From: Lepas anatifera
Lineage: Eukaryota; Arthropoda; Thecostraca; Lepadidae
Assembly: GCA_034440635.1 (NCBI GenBank)
Contig: JAOTON010001356.1
Location: forward strand, 2,054,501 to 2,118,500
Reading direction: 5' to 3'
Length of the DNA: 64,000 bases
The first letter of the stretch is position 1. Every line of letters begins with the position of its first letter. A model generated the notes under the pieces. It did not search any database. It was given only the letters and a program-made list of their open reading frames with translations, and had not been told where the DNA came from. The position numbers and the translations under genes were made by a program. This document shows positions 22,413 to 33,992 of this stretch, in pieces.

Positions 22413-23986
22413 ATTCGTAGCAAACATTTTTCATCTCCTTGCTCTGGAAGGGGGTAGCTGGCCATTATGCCTAACTGTGATCTGCCAATAGTGTTACCTA
22501 GTTGCCAAAAAAACCATATGGATGACATGTTTTTTCTCATTTCAGGACTATGACCGTAGAAGGGAAAGTAACAAATATGCGAAAAAATAGATCGGCGTTG
22601 GATAATGAGGATGCCGTTTCACACCTCGAATCAAGTGAAGCCACTGTGCAAACCGATTCACCCAAAAAGATGAAAAAGAGAAAAAGGCACAGCGTTGTTG
22701 AGCCAGCCGAAACAAGCGAAGACAGTCCCAAAACTGCTGACGATGATGATTTTGACGACGTGGATTCGAAGAAGCAAGGCCGGAAAAGGAAAAAACTTGC
22801 ACGTGGCTCTTCAGATAATGTTGCAGACAGCACAGGTGAACAGGTTGACTACACAAAAGTCCCTCCACCTTCAGATACGGCCAAACCCGAGCCGAAGACC
22901 AAAAAAGGTGGAACAGTTCCAAAGCCCAAGGATCCCATTCTAGAAAGCCGTACTGTGTTTGTGGGAAATCTGCCTTTGAGAGTGGCACGGAACAAGCTCC
23001 GTAAGCTGTTCCGTCCCTACGGAGAAATCGAGTCGGTTCGTCTCCGGAGCGCTCCGCGGCTGGATGCGCGGAAGCCGGCCAGGATGTCGGTCATCAAGCA
23101 CAGGTTCCACGAGGACCGCAGCTCCATGAACGGCTACGTCCGCTTCAAAGAGACCAGCGCCGCCCTGGCCGCTGCCCAGGCCAACGGGGTAGTGTTCGAG
23201 GAGCATCACCTGCGCGTGAACCTGGCCTCCTCTCAGAGCCGGCCGGACCCGCGCTGCGCCGTGTTCGTGGGAGGTCTGCCGCTGAGCGCCGAAGACGACC
23301 AGCTGTGGCGGACGTTCGAGAGCTGCGGCGAAATCGTCAGCGTCCGCGTCATCCGGGATGCGACCACGTCCATAGGCAAGGGTTTCGGTTATGTCAACTT
23401 CAGGAGTGAGGAGGCCGCTCGGCTGGCACTGAAGCTGAACGAGACGGTTCTGGAGGGGCAGACCATCCGCGTTCAGAGGTGTCGCGCGACTGCGCACAAG
23501 AAAGTGGACGTGTTTACTGGTCGGAAGCTGAGGAGGGACAGCGATGGTGCAGAGAAGCGGGAGAAGAAAAAGAACTGGCTGGCTCCGCTCAGTAAGTTTT
23601 CAGGCGAAGCCGTGGCCGAGTCCAAATCGTCGTTAAAGAAGCAAAAGAAGAAAAAGAAGGAGCGATGGGATGACACCCAGAAGAAGCAGCGTGATCTCGC
23701 GCAGAGCCTTAGTAGAACGATTGCACCAGTGCCGACCCCAAAACCTGCACCAGATGCTGCATTACCTCAGATGAACACTGGAAGCACTGCGCCGCCAAAC
23801 AAGAAGATTACGTTCAACTTCGAGGACGAGTCTCTGGGTGCCCGGGAAGACAAAAAGAAAGATGGGGCTAAGCTGAAAGAGCTGAAGATCAAGAAGGAAG
23901 CGAAAAGGAAGAAAAAATCCAAGGCGATGGGAGCAAAGCAAAGGCGTGCCATTGCTGAGCCGCTTAGTAAGGTGTTGCCAAAATAA
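22233..23986 (+). CDS. RBM34: RBM34/Nop12-like nucleolar RNA-binding protein, two exons
   Basis: Proteins of this family bind pre-rRNA in the nucleolus during large-subunit maturation. Exon 1 (22233-22273) encodes MAAGDGGLRGAGV, the donor is CAG|GTAGGT, and the 272-bp intron ends at TTTCAG (22545). Exon 2 (22546-23986) joins in frame, giving 493 residues; a shorter start at 22550 gives 478. In the short numbering RRM1 spans about 134-225 (VFVGNL, then NGYVRF) with the long linker loop typical of RBM34. RRM2 spans about 235-312 (VFVGGL, then KGFGYVNF). The N-terminus is acidic and lysine-rich; the C-terminus is strongly basic with KKQKKKKK runs, as expected for nucleolar localisation. Exon 1 lies within a MITE, so the longer N-terminus needs transcript support. 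Confidence 0.9.
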
Positions 23987-24972
23987 ATCGGTTCCCACAG
24001 GTGGTAGGAGTATTGATCGGTGCCTTTTTGCTGTTTTCATCTGTCCAAGTGCTGTGAATAGATCGTACATCTATTGAATTTATTTTTCTATGTGAAATTG
24101 GGATCTTCGGAAAACAATTGGCATAACTTGGCATGATACCCAACAGTAAAGGGCAGCAAAAACAAAGACGTTTAATCGGACGGAACATGCTCATCTAATG
24201 GCATTTATTCCTCTAATCACTGTTGAAGGGTTAGAGGAATTTCCTTTGGGATGAAGAATGGGTTGGAGGGGCCATGGTAAAATCCCCTATAATTACGTGG
24301 TTAATGTGTTGATGGAGAAGGTGTACAGCGGCCGGGAAGCTTCCCTGGACCAACTTCCACACTTGTGAACCATCCGGCCCGGTCCGAACCGACTGCTACG
24401 CTAACGAAAACCTGACACTCGGTGTGTGTGTAGGTGGCATATGGGAACGAATCTCACACTTCAAGATAGCAACATCGTTTCAGTTTATATTACATCTTCG
24501 AACAAAGCGGTAACACTGCAAACTAGGGGTTTGGATTTCCTTGAGACCTTGTCACTTCCTCTGAAAAAGGTTTAGAGAAGTTCCGATAATTATTTGTTCG
24601 CAAGTACGTTGTCTGCCTGCTGAGCACTTGCTCCTTCATATCATTCTGTGAATTCAAAGAGAAGGTAACCCAAAAGTAAAGTAAAACCTTGTGTACTTGA
24701 TAGTGATCTGATGATGGTGCTCCTATTTTGAAATAATATTTACTGTGTTCAAAAATACTATTTTTTGTTCACCTATCTGTTTCCAATGAGAAGGAGTTCA
24801 TAGGTAAAATTCCAAGAATTCGAAAACAAATTGCTTTCATAGTATTCTGTGATGTCTGATAAAACACCATCATTGGCACTGTTGAAGTGAAAAGGGAGGA
24901 TAAATGCCTGAAGAATGTTTACTTATTTTCAGTCGTCAAATGGCCTAATGCCAAATCTGGAAGCGACTATTT
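23987..24972. other. Downstream flank of the RBM34-like gene
   Basis: An AATAAA overlaps the stop codon at 23982-23987. A 10-bp stem (ATTCCTCTAA and its complement, 24207-24240) lies downstream. No other gene was seen. Confidence 0.45.
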
Positions 24973-25241
24973 GCGGACCCCATAGGCGGATCCAGGGGGG
25001 TGAAGGGAGCACGTGCCCCTTTCCCGATCGACCCTCGGTGCCCACTGAAATGGTCACGGCGCCCCCTGAAAGGTTGATGCCGTCCCTTTGAAATGTCGCT
25101 TGCCACTCCCTCCCCCAGGATGCAAAAATCGGCGCCCACCGATAAGATTTTGCGCCTACGCGATAGGTTTTGCCGGTCAAAAGTAGCGCCCCCGGAAAGG
25201 GTCCCCCCGTTGGCAATCCTTGATCCGCCTATGGCGGACCC
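24973..25241. mobile_element. hAT-type MITE with perfect 8-bp target duplication
   Basis: A 253-bp element (24981-25233) with ends CATAGGCGGATCCAGG and CATAGGCGGATCAAGG (reversed) is flanked by GCGGACCC at 24973-24980 and 25234-25241. It is homologous throughout to 12720-12979. The exact 8-bp duplication supports hAT mobilisation. Non-coding. Confidence 0.95.
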
Positions 25242-26238
25242 AATATATTTTTTTCCGCCCACTCCTCCTGTCGTCCTTAGATGGTGTTTGCTCAGATATT
25301 TGCTTGCATGGGGACGGGGGCAGCATAAAGTCCTTACTCTTAATCTCATTGTTATCGTTCATTTAAAGTGGTTGATTGTGAGCGATGGCACGCTGACAGC
25401 GCTGCCTGCAGGAAATTGGGAGAACTAGAGCTTCTGCGTGGGATCGTGGGTGGTGCTGACAACTTCATTTCTAACTCAGTTGACCGGCGTCATGGAGCTC
25501 GTGCAACTTTTGGTGCTCTTGTTGTCCCCTTCAGACCAAAGTGGGAACTAACAAACGACCTGCATTTGTATTCGGCAACAGAACTGGGAGTTTGGAGTTG
25601 AAATGAGCGAACATATATGCGATGTCATCGCAACCTGGATGTCATCACTACACCCACATGTATCCAACCAGACGGTCCCTGATCAAGGGACACGCCCAAA
25701 ATTCGAAACAGGACTCCGCAGACACTGGGAAAGCGGCGCATATTGCACAGGGCCTGCTTTTCATACGAGGCAGCGGCGGTTTGAGACTGGTGGTGGTAGT
25801 GTATTCCCCGGGTCTGAGGTAGTCGTGGGCCGGGGCTGCCACGGCTGCGCCGCCCCGGAGATGGAGGCGGATCGAGACTCGCTGGTTTTAGGCGGCGGAA
25901 GTTGAGACGGCCAAAATATGGAAAAATATACTGTTATGTTCCCGAATTATAAGGGATTTTTTAATCGGCCCAATTCTGACTAATGTTGCCCTTTGTGGCG
26001 TTACGGTTCAACCGATATGGTTCAAACATGGCCCAACAGTAGAACATGGCCAGTGTTACATCGCCAGTGTTTCACCACCGTTCCGGTTTGTTTCCGCTTT
26101 ACGGCTGCTTACCGAGATCGAAGGGAGAGGGTTCCGAACGTACCTGCGGGCGGTGGTGGGCATGGAAACGGCCAGCCGGTGTGAGGAGTTGAATATTTTG
26201 TAGGATGTTGAAGCTGATGTATATGATGATGTAGGAGT
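25242..26238. other. Intergenic, nothing recognised
   Basis: Mixed and partly GC-rich sequence. Overlapping short frames on both strands at 25600-25900 conflict with each other and show no domain. Confidence 0.4.
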
Positions 26239-26525
26239 TGAAGGGTTTTAAGGAGTTGAATATTGTTCGGTTCATTGGCCGTTCGGCTTCGACACAACGT
26301 CGCTTTTGTAGTTTTTCGATGACAATACAGATCAGAAGGAGCAGATTTACAGCAGCAGCCAAACGCTGCCGAGTTCCCCAAAAAAGCAAAGACGAAGCTA
26401 ACTGCAGAGAACCGATTTATCTGAAAAATTTGAGCGCCAAACTGGGAAAAGAAGTCTATATATTTGCTATCAAAACGGTCATTACGGCGGTGTGGCTATC
26501 ATGCCCTGGGTGACTCCCGCTCCGA
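26239..26525. repeat. Dispersed repeat R1, uninterrupted copy
   Basis: The stretch around TTAAGGAGTTGAATATTGTT through CAGCAGCAGCCAAACGCTGC is about 88% identical to 27493-27620. Its distal part (AAAACGG through GGTGACTCCCGCTCCGAG) matches sequence just right of the TTAA-B element at 28692. The minus strand has a similar open frame in both copies (RQRLAAAVNLLLLI), which may mean the repeat derives from a coding sequence. Confidence 0.75.
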
Positions 26526-27482
26526 GAAAATTGGATGCCTCAGCGTTTTTTTTTCATGGATTCTACCGAGTTTGTATTTTTCATCTCTGGAAAAACAATG
26601 CAAACATGGCCAATGTGAATCATTAAGTTGCATCAACCATTTGACTCGCACAAGTCATTGCCTCCAATGAAGGCGACGTCAGGTGTCACCGGTCGTGCTG
26701 CCCCGCTCTACAAATTCACACGACTTTGACGAACATCACAACACATCACATTATTAAACGGGACCTGGGCGTGTCACTCCTAGTATCTGCATCTAAAGAG
26801 GCCAGAGAACTTGGACGCCGGAGTGGAACATCAGAGCTCCACGCTGGTTGCCATTTTTCAACATGGCTTTGGATTTTATTTCGATTTATGGCTATAAGCC
26901 CTTCAGCATAACAGAAGGATACAATTTCATGCCTTATTATTTCCATGTTTAACTGATTTTCCCCTTTCTTGCTTAATTTACGAGTTACAATGTGCTGTTT
27001 GATAATGAGAAGAATAAGGTTTACTACCGAGAAACTTTTTGAAAACCCAGGAGTATTGAATCGTAACTCATAAAATCATTACTCAAGTTAAACTTTGTTT
27101 TAAATATTGGCCAAACTATGTCCCAAATAGGTTTTACTAGTTGACAATGAAAATAAATGTTTTAGGGCATCGATTCCTAGGGAACGTGGTCCTAATTTTG
27201 GTAATGTAAATTGACGGCTTAAATGATTGACAAAAACTTTCGAGTTGGAATATAGCGATTGATGGTGCGGTAAATGCAACGATTGAAGTCTGGTGGATAT
27301 TGTGCACTTATCTGGGATTTCAAATATCGGACGCCAACTCCGCGACCTAGCATCACCGGACTCCCTTTTCTTTACTGCACTTGGCTCTCTTTCCCCTACC
27401 TGCTTGTCATAGAAATGTTTGACCCGACACAGTTTCAAAGGAAGTAATGTATCCTCCCTTGTCGAAAAGGGTACGGAAACGG
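26526..27482. other. AT-rich spacer between R1 copies
   Basis: A long minus-strand frame (27768-27100) runs through here and through R1 copy 2, but it has no recognisable domain and its start lies inside a transposon. Confidence 0.4.
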
Positions 27483-28770
27483 TCAGCCGTTTTAAGGAGC
27501 TGAATATTGTTCGGTTTATTGGCCGTCCGGCTTCGACACAACGTCGCTTTTGCAGGTTTTCGATGACAATATGGATCAGAAGGAGCAGATTTACAGCAGC
27601 AGCCAAACGCTGCCGATTTCCCCAAAATATAACTTTTCTTCGCACATAAATAAGGTTGTCTGTAAAGAACCCCGCCCCACCGGGGGTCCGGCGCCACCTT
27701 CGTCCCACCGGGGGCCATCGATGCCCCCTTCTAACTCCGAAAATATGGGGGTTAAGGCAAATCTGCAAAGTGCAATAGAAAGCTCGCGTAAATTCAGTAA
27801 GAAATTATTTGACATGTTTTAGTGCTCAGGTCAATGGTTGGACTTCCAGAGGTAAACTTAGGTCAAGATCGGCTATTTTCACTCAAATATGCAATGATTA
27901 AGCAAACTGGGCATAACTCTTATGCCATTAGAGCTATTGAGGCCTGGTAAAGTACATTTGATAGGAAATTGTCATTACTTTTTCCGCTATGTGCAACGTT
28001 AAGACCTCCCGCCAGTGGTTTGACCTCCAGAGATCATCTCGTGATCCAATATGACCTGAGGTCACTAAAGGTCAGAAAGTGACCTTGCCGTATATCAAAT
28101 GAAAACCAGTGACAAGACAAACACGATGGTATTTGTTTCAGCGCTCTAGCTTAATTAGGTCAAAAGTTATTGTCAAAATACTGTTTTTGACCCCTAGTGA
28201 CCTTGGATGACCTTGGAGAGGTCAAAGGGCAAATATGGCCCCTGGAATCCGTGAAAGAGTGTCCAAGAACGCTTTTCTGATCAAGCTGAGCATTTTCAAT
28301 CGCTTTTGTGACTTTTAGATCACAAGACAGCTTTTCCCCATGCTTTTCCAATTGGAGAGGTCACCTCGTGACCTGACCTCAGGGCACGAAATAAAAAAAT
28401 CCCGGATATACACCTTGTAGACCCTGGAGGGGCCATAAAGTGTAGGAGGTTTCAAATTGATCGAATTCGAAATGTAGCTCTTACAGAGCTCTAAATTTGA
28501 AGTGAGGTGACCTTGGTTGACCTCGTCTGGTGACCCTGACCTTGGGTGACCCTGGGTAAAAAATTTCAGGGATGATGGGAAAATGATGCAGTGAGAGGTA
28601 GAGCCCTCACCCGCGGTGCTGCGCCTCTTCGTATTTCTGCTATCCCGGAAAAACCTTAGGGGGCCATCGATGGCCCCCGGTGGGGCGAGGGTTAAAACGG
28701 CCATTACAGTGGTGTGGCTGGCATACCCTGGGTGACTCCCGCTCCGAGAAAATGGGATGACTCGGAGTGG
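27483..28770. repeat. Dispersed repeat R1, copy split by a TTAA-B element
   Basis: The R1 left part lies at 27483-27640 and its right part at about 28694-28770, with a 1.03-kb TTAA-B element between. The uninterrupted copy at 26239-26525 has AAAACGGTCATTACGG where this one resumes after TTAA. Confidence 0.7.
27666..28695 (+). mobile_element. TTAA-B family element in R1
   Basis: The left end CCCCGCCCCACCGGGGGTCC is followed by a second CCCACCGGGGGCC block, and the right end is CCGGTGGGGCGAGGGTTAA at 28677-28695. The right TTAA is intact; the left one has decayed to AGAA. The interior is collinear with 49541-50574 and carries the same CATGGGGAAAAGCT core (reversed) and hexamer-rich stretches. 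No transposase frame. Confidence 0.9.
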
Positions 28771-29340
28771 CTTAGACTCAAAAGGTCGTTTTGTACTTTA
28801 TGTCGCTTGCTATTCCCTTCTTTGTCGCATTCAGTGTGAGCGATGAGATATATGAACTCGCAACCAGCAGTAATTACTATTTAGTATTACTCGTACACTC
28901 ACTCCACCACTTACGGCAAACGACCTGGGTACATTGACCACGCAACTTATATAAATACCTGCAGACATATTAATGTACGCGAGGCTTCTCTGAATATGCC
29001 ATATCTGAGAACCCAGGAGGGCTAGGCCGACTTAGGTCAGTCGACAGAACCTTGGCCATTTCTGTCCGTACAGCTCAATGTGGCCCGTCACACTATCAGA
29101 CCCGACGAGCCAAGTTAGCTCTCTAAGCTGTGCGCTGTGGCCGTTAACTCTGGCCGTGCCGGGGTGCCGGGTGTCACGCATCGTGTCAAGCTGTCAGCTC
29201 TGAAAACTCCACCCGCCTCAGCAGCCAGCCGCCAATTACATCAATCTTAGCTTCTGCTCAAAGGTTACCCGGGCCATCAAGCTGTGGCTCGGTTAAAACT
29301 GGCATCAAAAAGCTGGCGCGACAACAAGGCTTCAATAAGC
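28771..29340. other. Unique stretch, nothing recognised
   Basis: No domain-bearing frame, RNA gene or element end was seen. Confidence 0.4.
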
Positions 29341-29344
29341 ATAA

Positions 29345-29674
29345 GTGGCGACGAGTGCGCCCCGGGCGGTGTTTGGACACGCCGCCGGGCGCCTCCTCCG
29401 CCGTGGCGTGCAAGCTCATAACACAATGGCGTCACACGAGGCGGTCCAATCAGTCGGCGAGCAGCCGCCGCCTAAGGTGGCGCAGTCACGCGTCAGTCCC
29501 CGCAGCGTCACAAAGCCAGTCGGCGGCCACTCAGCCAGGGCCAGCGGCCGGCTCCGGTACCGCGCGCCGCCGCGCCGTCCAGACGGGCCCAGATCGGCTG
29601 AACGGCGAATCCGCCGTCCAGCGGTGGACAGAAAGCGGCTGGAACGACTGCCACCTCGTCGGAGTGGTTACTGA
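29345..29674 (+). other. CpG-rich island with an arginine-rich ORF
   Basis: About 330 bp of strongly CpG-rich sequence in an otherwise AT-balanced region. A 109-codon frame begins at 29345, with an internal ATG at 29426 in a good context (ACAATGGC). The peptide is Arg/Pro-rich without a domain. It may be a promoter or first exon of an unseen gene. Confidence 0.3.
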
Positions 29675-30733
29675 CTTAGGGGTTTGTCAGTTGGCAGTTG
29701 CCAGTCCTGGATTGGGTCCAGAAGCAGGAGCAAGATTCCTGAGATACCGTTGGCCTACGCCCGAGTGACGGGTATGAGCCACTTTCGCCCTGGATTGGGG
29801 TTAGAAAATGCCCACTCTTAACTTGAATACTCGTTAGGCTAGGAAATTTGAAGAAAAAAGTAGCCCAGAGCTAGCTCGCTCGCAGTGTAACCAGAGCTAA
29901 TTCAGCCATTTTTCATCCGGGTACTATTAATCTCACTAGATGTCAAAATAAGTAAAATTTGCTAAAATAGGGTATACCTAGAAAATCTCACTCATTCTGA
30001 TACCGAGATACCTATACAAATTTTGTTAACGTCAGGTTAGGTCAACACAGGTCTTGACAACGGCTTTGGAAATGCCCGGGGAAAACTGGATAGGGCCGGA
30101 AACGGCTGTCTTTGGTTTGCAGCTCAGAGTAGCTTCGTATTATATGAACAATCCCAACCCTTTTCGGTCGGATGACAGCCTTGATCTGAGCTTAGATAAG
30201 GTCATTCGTATGATTTGGTCTAGAATGGCCATGTCAAAACATCATTTGATTTTCCGAAACAGATTAATCGAATAGGGCGTAAAACCTGACTAAATTGGCG
30301 TCCGCAATGAACAGGGGTCTGACACTAACGCGTACTGGAAGGAAGCCCTGATAGGTCCCATATAAGATCTTGGAAGCTAAAAGGCTTAGAAAAAACGCCA
30401 GTTTGGTGGTGGGTGGGGACTGTAGTGATCTATATCATGTCCGCATTTCATCGACCTAGGTCAATATCTTCAGGGTCAAAGGAGGTCATAAGGGTCAAAT
30501 CTGGGTCGAGCGAGGGAGCTTTTGGGAATTGCTGTAATTATCCGTAAAAAGTAGGTAATCTGCTAAAAGCGGACCAATTTCATAAAGGGAAGGTCCCGTA
30601 AACTCTTTGGCAAAATTTAGGGCCAAGGTCATCCAAGGTCAATGACCTATAACGTCACAATACGATACAATATAATATACACTATTACTAACACTATAAC
30701 AACGTTTGGGCGGGAGATGAGTTCGGCCTTTAC
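29675..30733. other. Decayed AGGTCA-rich repeat sequence
   Basis: Hexamers AGGTCA/TGACCT recur, and 30330-30660 shares ordered blocks with about 7200-7560. Element ends could not be placed. No gene was seen. Confidence 0.4.
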
Positions 30734-30736
30734 CCA

Positions 30737-30901
30737 TGACCTTTGACCTTGACCTTTGACCTTGAAATTTGCATTGGTTACCTCAAGAATGACGTCATAT
30801 GATATACACCAGACTGGATGACGCAATTTGATCGGAAGCACTGAGGTCAATGACCTTGAAAGTGCTGGTATGACATTGACCTTTGACCTTGGCTTTGACC
30901 T
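30737..30901. promoter_or_regulatory. Cluster of tandem AGGTCA hexamers
   Basis: On the plus strand TGACCT occurs at 30737, 30744, 30750 and 30757, with spacings of 1, 0 and 1 nt. Further copies lie at 30851, 30877, 30884 and 30896. On the minus strand these read as direct repeats of AGGTCA, with the DR1 geometry bound by RXR/USP- or HNF4-type receptors. Binding is not shown; the hexamer is abundant in the transposons here. Confidence 0.5.
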
Positions 30902-31311
30902 TAATGTGAGATGACTTGACATACGAGTATCATCCCGTTTATATGGCGTTATAATGTCACCACTCGGTCCCCAATGCACAGTGATGCAGGAGGCCTAAAA
31001 AACGGGACAAAATTCATAGCTCAATAAATAATAATGATAGAACAATGTTTTTGGGTTAAATTTAAATCTCTCCATCAGGCGGCTCAAACAAGCACACCAA
31101 AATTTGTTTTTCCTCCTAACCCTCTCTTTGCCAGGGGGTGGATTCTTCCCCTATCTTAATTTTTCGCGATGGGATAAAAACGGCTGGGTTTAGCGCAATG
31201 CCGCGTGGCAAGTGCGAACCAGAATCAATTTAATACATATAGACGAAATTTCAATCCAAGGTGAGGTCAGATCACCTAGTTATGATGTAATTTCTAAACC
31301 GATGTAAGGCA

Positions 31312-31470
31312 ATGTTGGTTCTCAAAACAAGGTTGACAAAAACCGGGAGTAACTCGGCGTCTAGAGAAGTTAGATCGAGTTTCTATACACCATTCGAAAG
31401 CTCTTGTAAAGGAAAATCTAGAGCGGAGATCCATTTGGTGGTCAGGTCGATAAGGAAGGCACCAGAGCAC
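31312..31470 (+). repeat. Rep-F fragment
   Basis: Shares the ordered blocks GTTGACAAAA, TCTAGA, GAGTTTCTA and GAAAGCTCTTG with 34395-34570 and 43100-43260. Confidence 0.6.
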
Positions 31471-33086
31471 CGCTTGGAACCCATTGGGTGCGCTACTTTA
31501 TGCGGAGGCTATCGAGGGTTTTTAACGGTTCTGACAGTGACTGTGGCTTTATGAAATAAATTACATAGTCGCAAATTGGACCATGCAATAAGCTGAACAA
31601 AGGTAATAGTAAGGGAAACAATTCATATGATTGATAATTGGAGTTAATGATTAGACTTTCCCAGTTGGTAGCCGGTAAACATCGGAAATAAGAAATGCAT
31701 TCTCGCTTCGTATTTTTTAACATTGGGAACACATTTTGGGGAGCGTCGGGTATTAAAACATTATCGGAAGATAACCACTGTTAAACTTTGATAACCGGCA
31801 AACGCAACACAAGTTGTGACAAGCAACTTTCTTCAAAATCCAAGAGAGGTAGTAAGTACAGCCAGTTCGATACTGATTGGTAGGTATTAGGCTGCGGTCG
31901 TTTTTGCAAAATATCTCCCAAGTGATGGTCCTTGCCGACACCGTTGTTGCCTCACCTGCTGCATTTTAACTGGATGCATGAACTGGTGTGCGAAATACTA
32001 CATAAGGTCCACAATTCGGAAGTAATTGAGAGGAGAGACAGAAAATCATCAGGATCGGCGAGAACAGTTTTTTGTCCATAATTTTCCTAATTGACGTCTT
32101 ATCCAGTTTGCGGGGTCGCAAATTCAAAGAGCTCGTCAAAATCCATTGCTAGAGACGAAGCGTTTATGAGAAGCGTAATCGTTTTTAAGATATTTCTTAA
32201 ACGAACTGACAGTAATACCTATCAATCACTGTGGAACCGGCAGTACATACCTGACAGTGAATTTTAACAAGGGGCGGAGGCCAAAGTTTAACGGAGAATT
32301 GGTTTAAAATAACATTTTACAAAGGGAAAGAAATTGGGCCGAAGTTAAAATTTAAATTTTCTTATTCGCGGCCTGATCTCGCTGTGCCCTAATAACTATT
32401 GCACAACATGCTTTCGTTGTCTCAATTTACTCCCCTGTTTCTCAACTTTATTGCCCCCTTCAATTAGAGGCCGTCCATCAATAACGTCATAAATATTTGT
32501 GATTTTTTACCCCCTTCCCCCATTTAAATGTGTCATTCGATTGGAGAAATGAAAAATATGCGTCTTGGTGGGTGCCGCGCGCGTGATTGCCACAACCACC
32601 CGCCGACTACGGGTAGAACATGCGCTCACTAAAACTGTCATAACTTTTTTCGGCCGTCGGTTGCCGACCTGCAGATTCTGCCAATGTAAAGAAGACACTT
32701 TACAAAATTCATGGTATGATTTTGTACCTGATCCTGACTGTGTCTTTTTTTGCCAGTCCAAGGAAATATAATGTATGTTATAAATTTTAGTTGCGAAACA
32801 TATGTTGATTAAAAATAACTCACTGCATTCTTCGGAGCAGCTAGAATCGTATTTTTGTAACCAAAAGGTTGCCAACATCCAAAGCTTCCAAAGCTATGGT
32901 AGTATACGTTTTTATGGATGGCGAGGTGAGATCACCTGTTATTAACGTATTAGATCACGCTATTATTTCTGGCCAGATGCCCTTATTAAGCGAGGCAGAA
33001 TAAGTTTCAAGTTTCAGCTCCTGTAAAACCAATGTGGTACGCTAGAGGAAGGAAATAATTATGTTTTTCCGGGTTCCAGACAATTC

Positions 33087-33910
33087 TTAACACGCGCATT
33101 GACGGGGGTCTGAGCCACTTCGATTGACGGGGGGCGGGTACCCGCCCCTAAGATCTCGAGAACCACGGTAGGTAGCGAAAACAGTAAACGGCGTTGGGCT
33201 GCCCATCCACTTCTCCATCGAAAACATTTGAACCATTTTTTGTAGGTCACATTTAAGGTCACAAGGTCAAACATGCCCGTCATAGGGGAAACATATAAAT
33301 TCGGTTTTTCGGCCATTACATCTGAACAACTAAAGATAGAGCAAAACGACTTAAACTATATGAATCCTCTTAGCAAGCCGAATCGAATGATATATAATTT
33401 GACCTTGCTAGGTCAAATCAAGGACTTGCCTGACCTGAGGTCAGGTCAGGGTCAAATTATATAAAATGCATATCATTAGAACTGCAAAGCCCAGGCGAGT
33501 CTAATGCAGCTAAAATAAATGCTCTATCACCATCCGTTACTGAGTTATTCCGTAAAACCATTTTTCCCATGTATTTCCAATGGAGAGGTCTGCCTCGTAC
33601 CTGACCTTAGGTCATCGATATAGAAAATACCGGAACATTGTTGAGAACTCGGTGGGGCCATTATGTGATATGAGTTTTAATCGGATAAGTTCACCCTGCT
33701 CCGACTTATGCTATCTTAAACTTTTTTGAGGTCGGGTCACTTGACCTGTACTGGTGACCTGACCTGAGATGACCCAACCTTAAAATTTTCACAGAAGTTG
33801 TAAAAATGATGAGGAAAAAGGTATACCAGTACGGCGGCGCTACGCGCCGCGTTTTTCTGCTATCTCCGAAAAACCCGAGGGGGGGGTACCCCCCCCTCAA
33901 TGCGTGTTAA
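33087..33910 (-). mobile_element. TTAA-A family element, reverse orientation
   Basis: TTAA at 33087-33090 and 33907-33910 bracket 824 bp with ends CACGCGCATTGACGGGG and its complement. Orientation is reversed relative to 37518-38376: the GATCTCGAGAACCACGGTAG block is on the left. It carries the GGTACC-centred palindromes near both ends and many AGGTCA hexamers. Non-coding. Confidence 0.93.
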
Positions 33911-33992
33911 GCGCCTCGGTTACATATATAAATTCTAGAAAGTAATTTTTGGCATTTTCGTCCCGTTTTTTAGGCCCGCTGCATCACTGTGC

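Larger units (their letters stand above)
30976..33992. mobile_element. 3.0-kb TIR element with a nested TTAA-A insertion
   Basis: The left end GCACAGTGATGCAG then GGCCTAAAAAACGGGAC (30976-31013) faces its complement at about 33955-33992, with about 35 of 39 bases matching. The interior holds a Rep-F-like stretch (31312-31470) and the TTAA-A element 33087-33910. No transposase frame or clear target duplication was found, so the superfamily is open. Short frames at 32507-32878 show no domain. Confidence 0.75.

Noticed and set aside
24207..24240. 10-bp perfect stem downstream of the RBM34-like gene, considered as a 3'-end signal
   Set aside because: Too far (over 200 bp) from the stop, no flanking signal, and a chance inverted repeat of this size is common.
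25603..25905. Overlapping ORFs on both strands
   Set aside because: Mutually conflicting frames, no homology recognised, no splice sites.
27100..27768. 222-codon minus-strand ORF
   Set aside because: It starts inside a TTAA-B end, runs through repeat R1 and unique DNA, and shows no domain or splice support.
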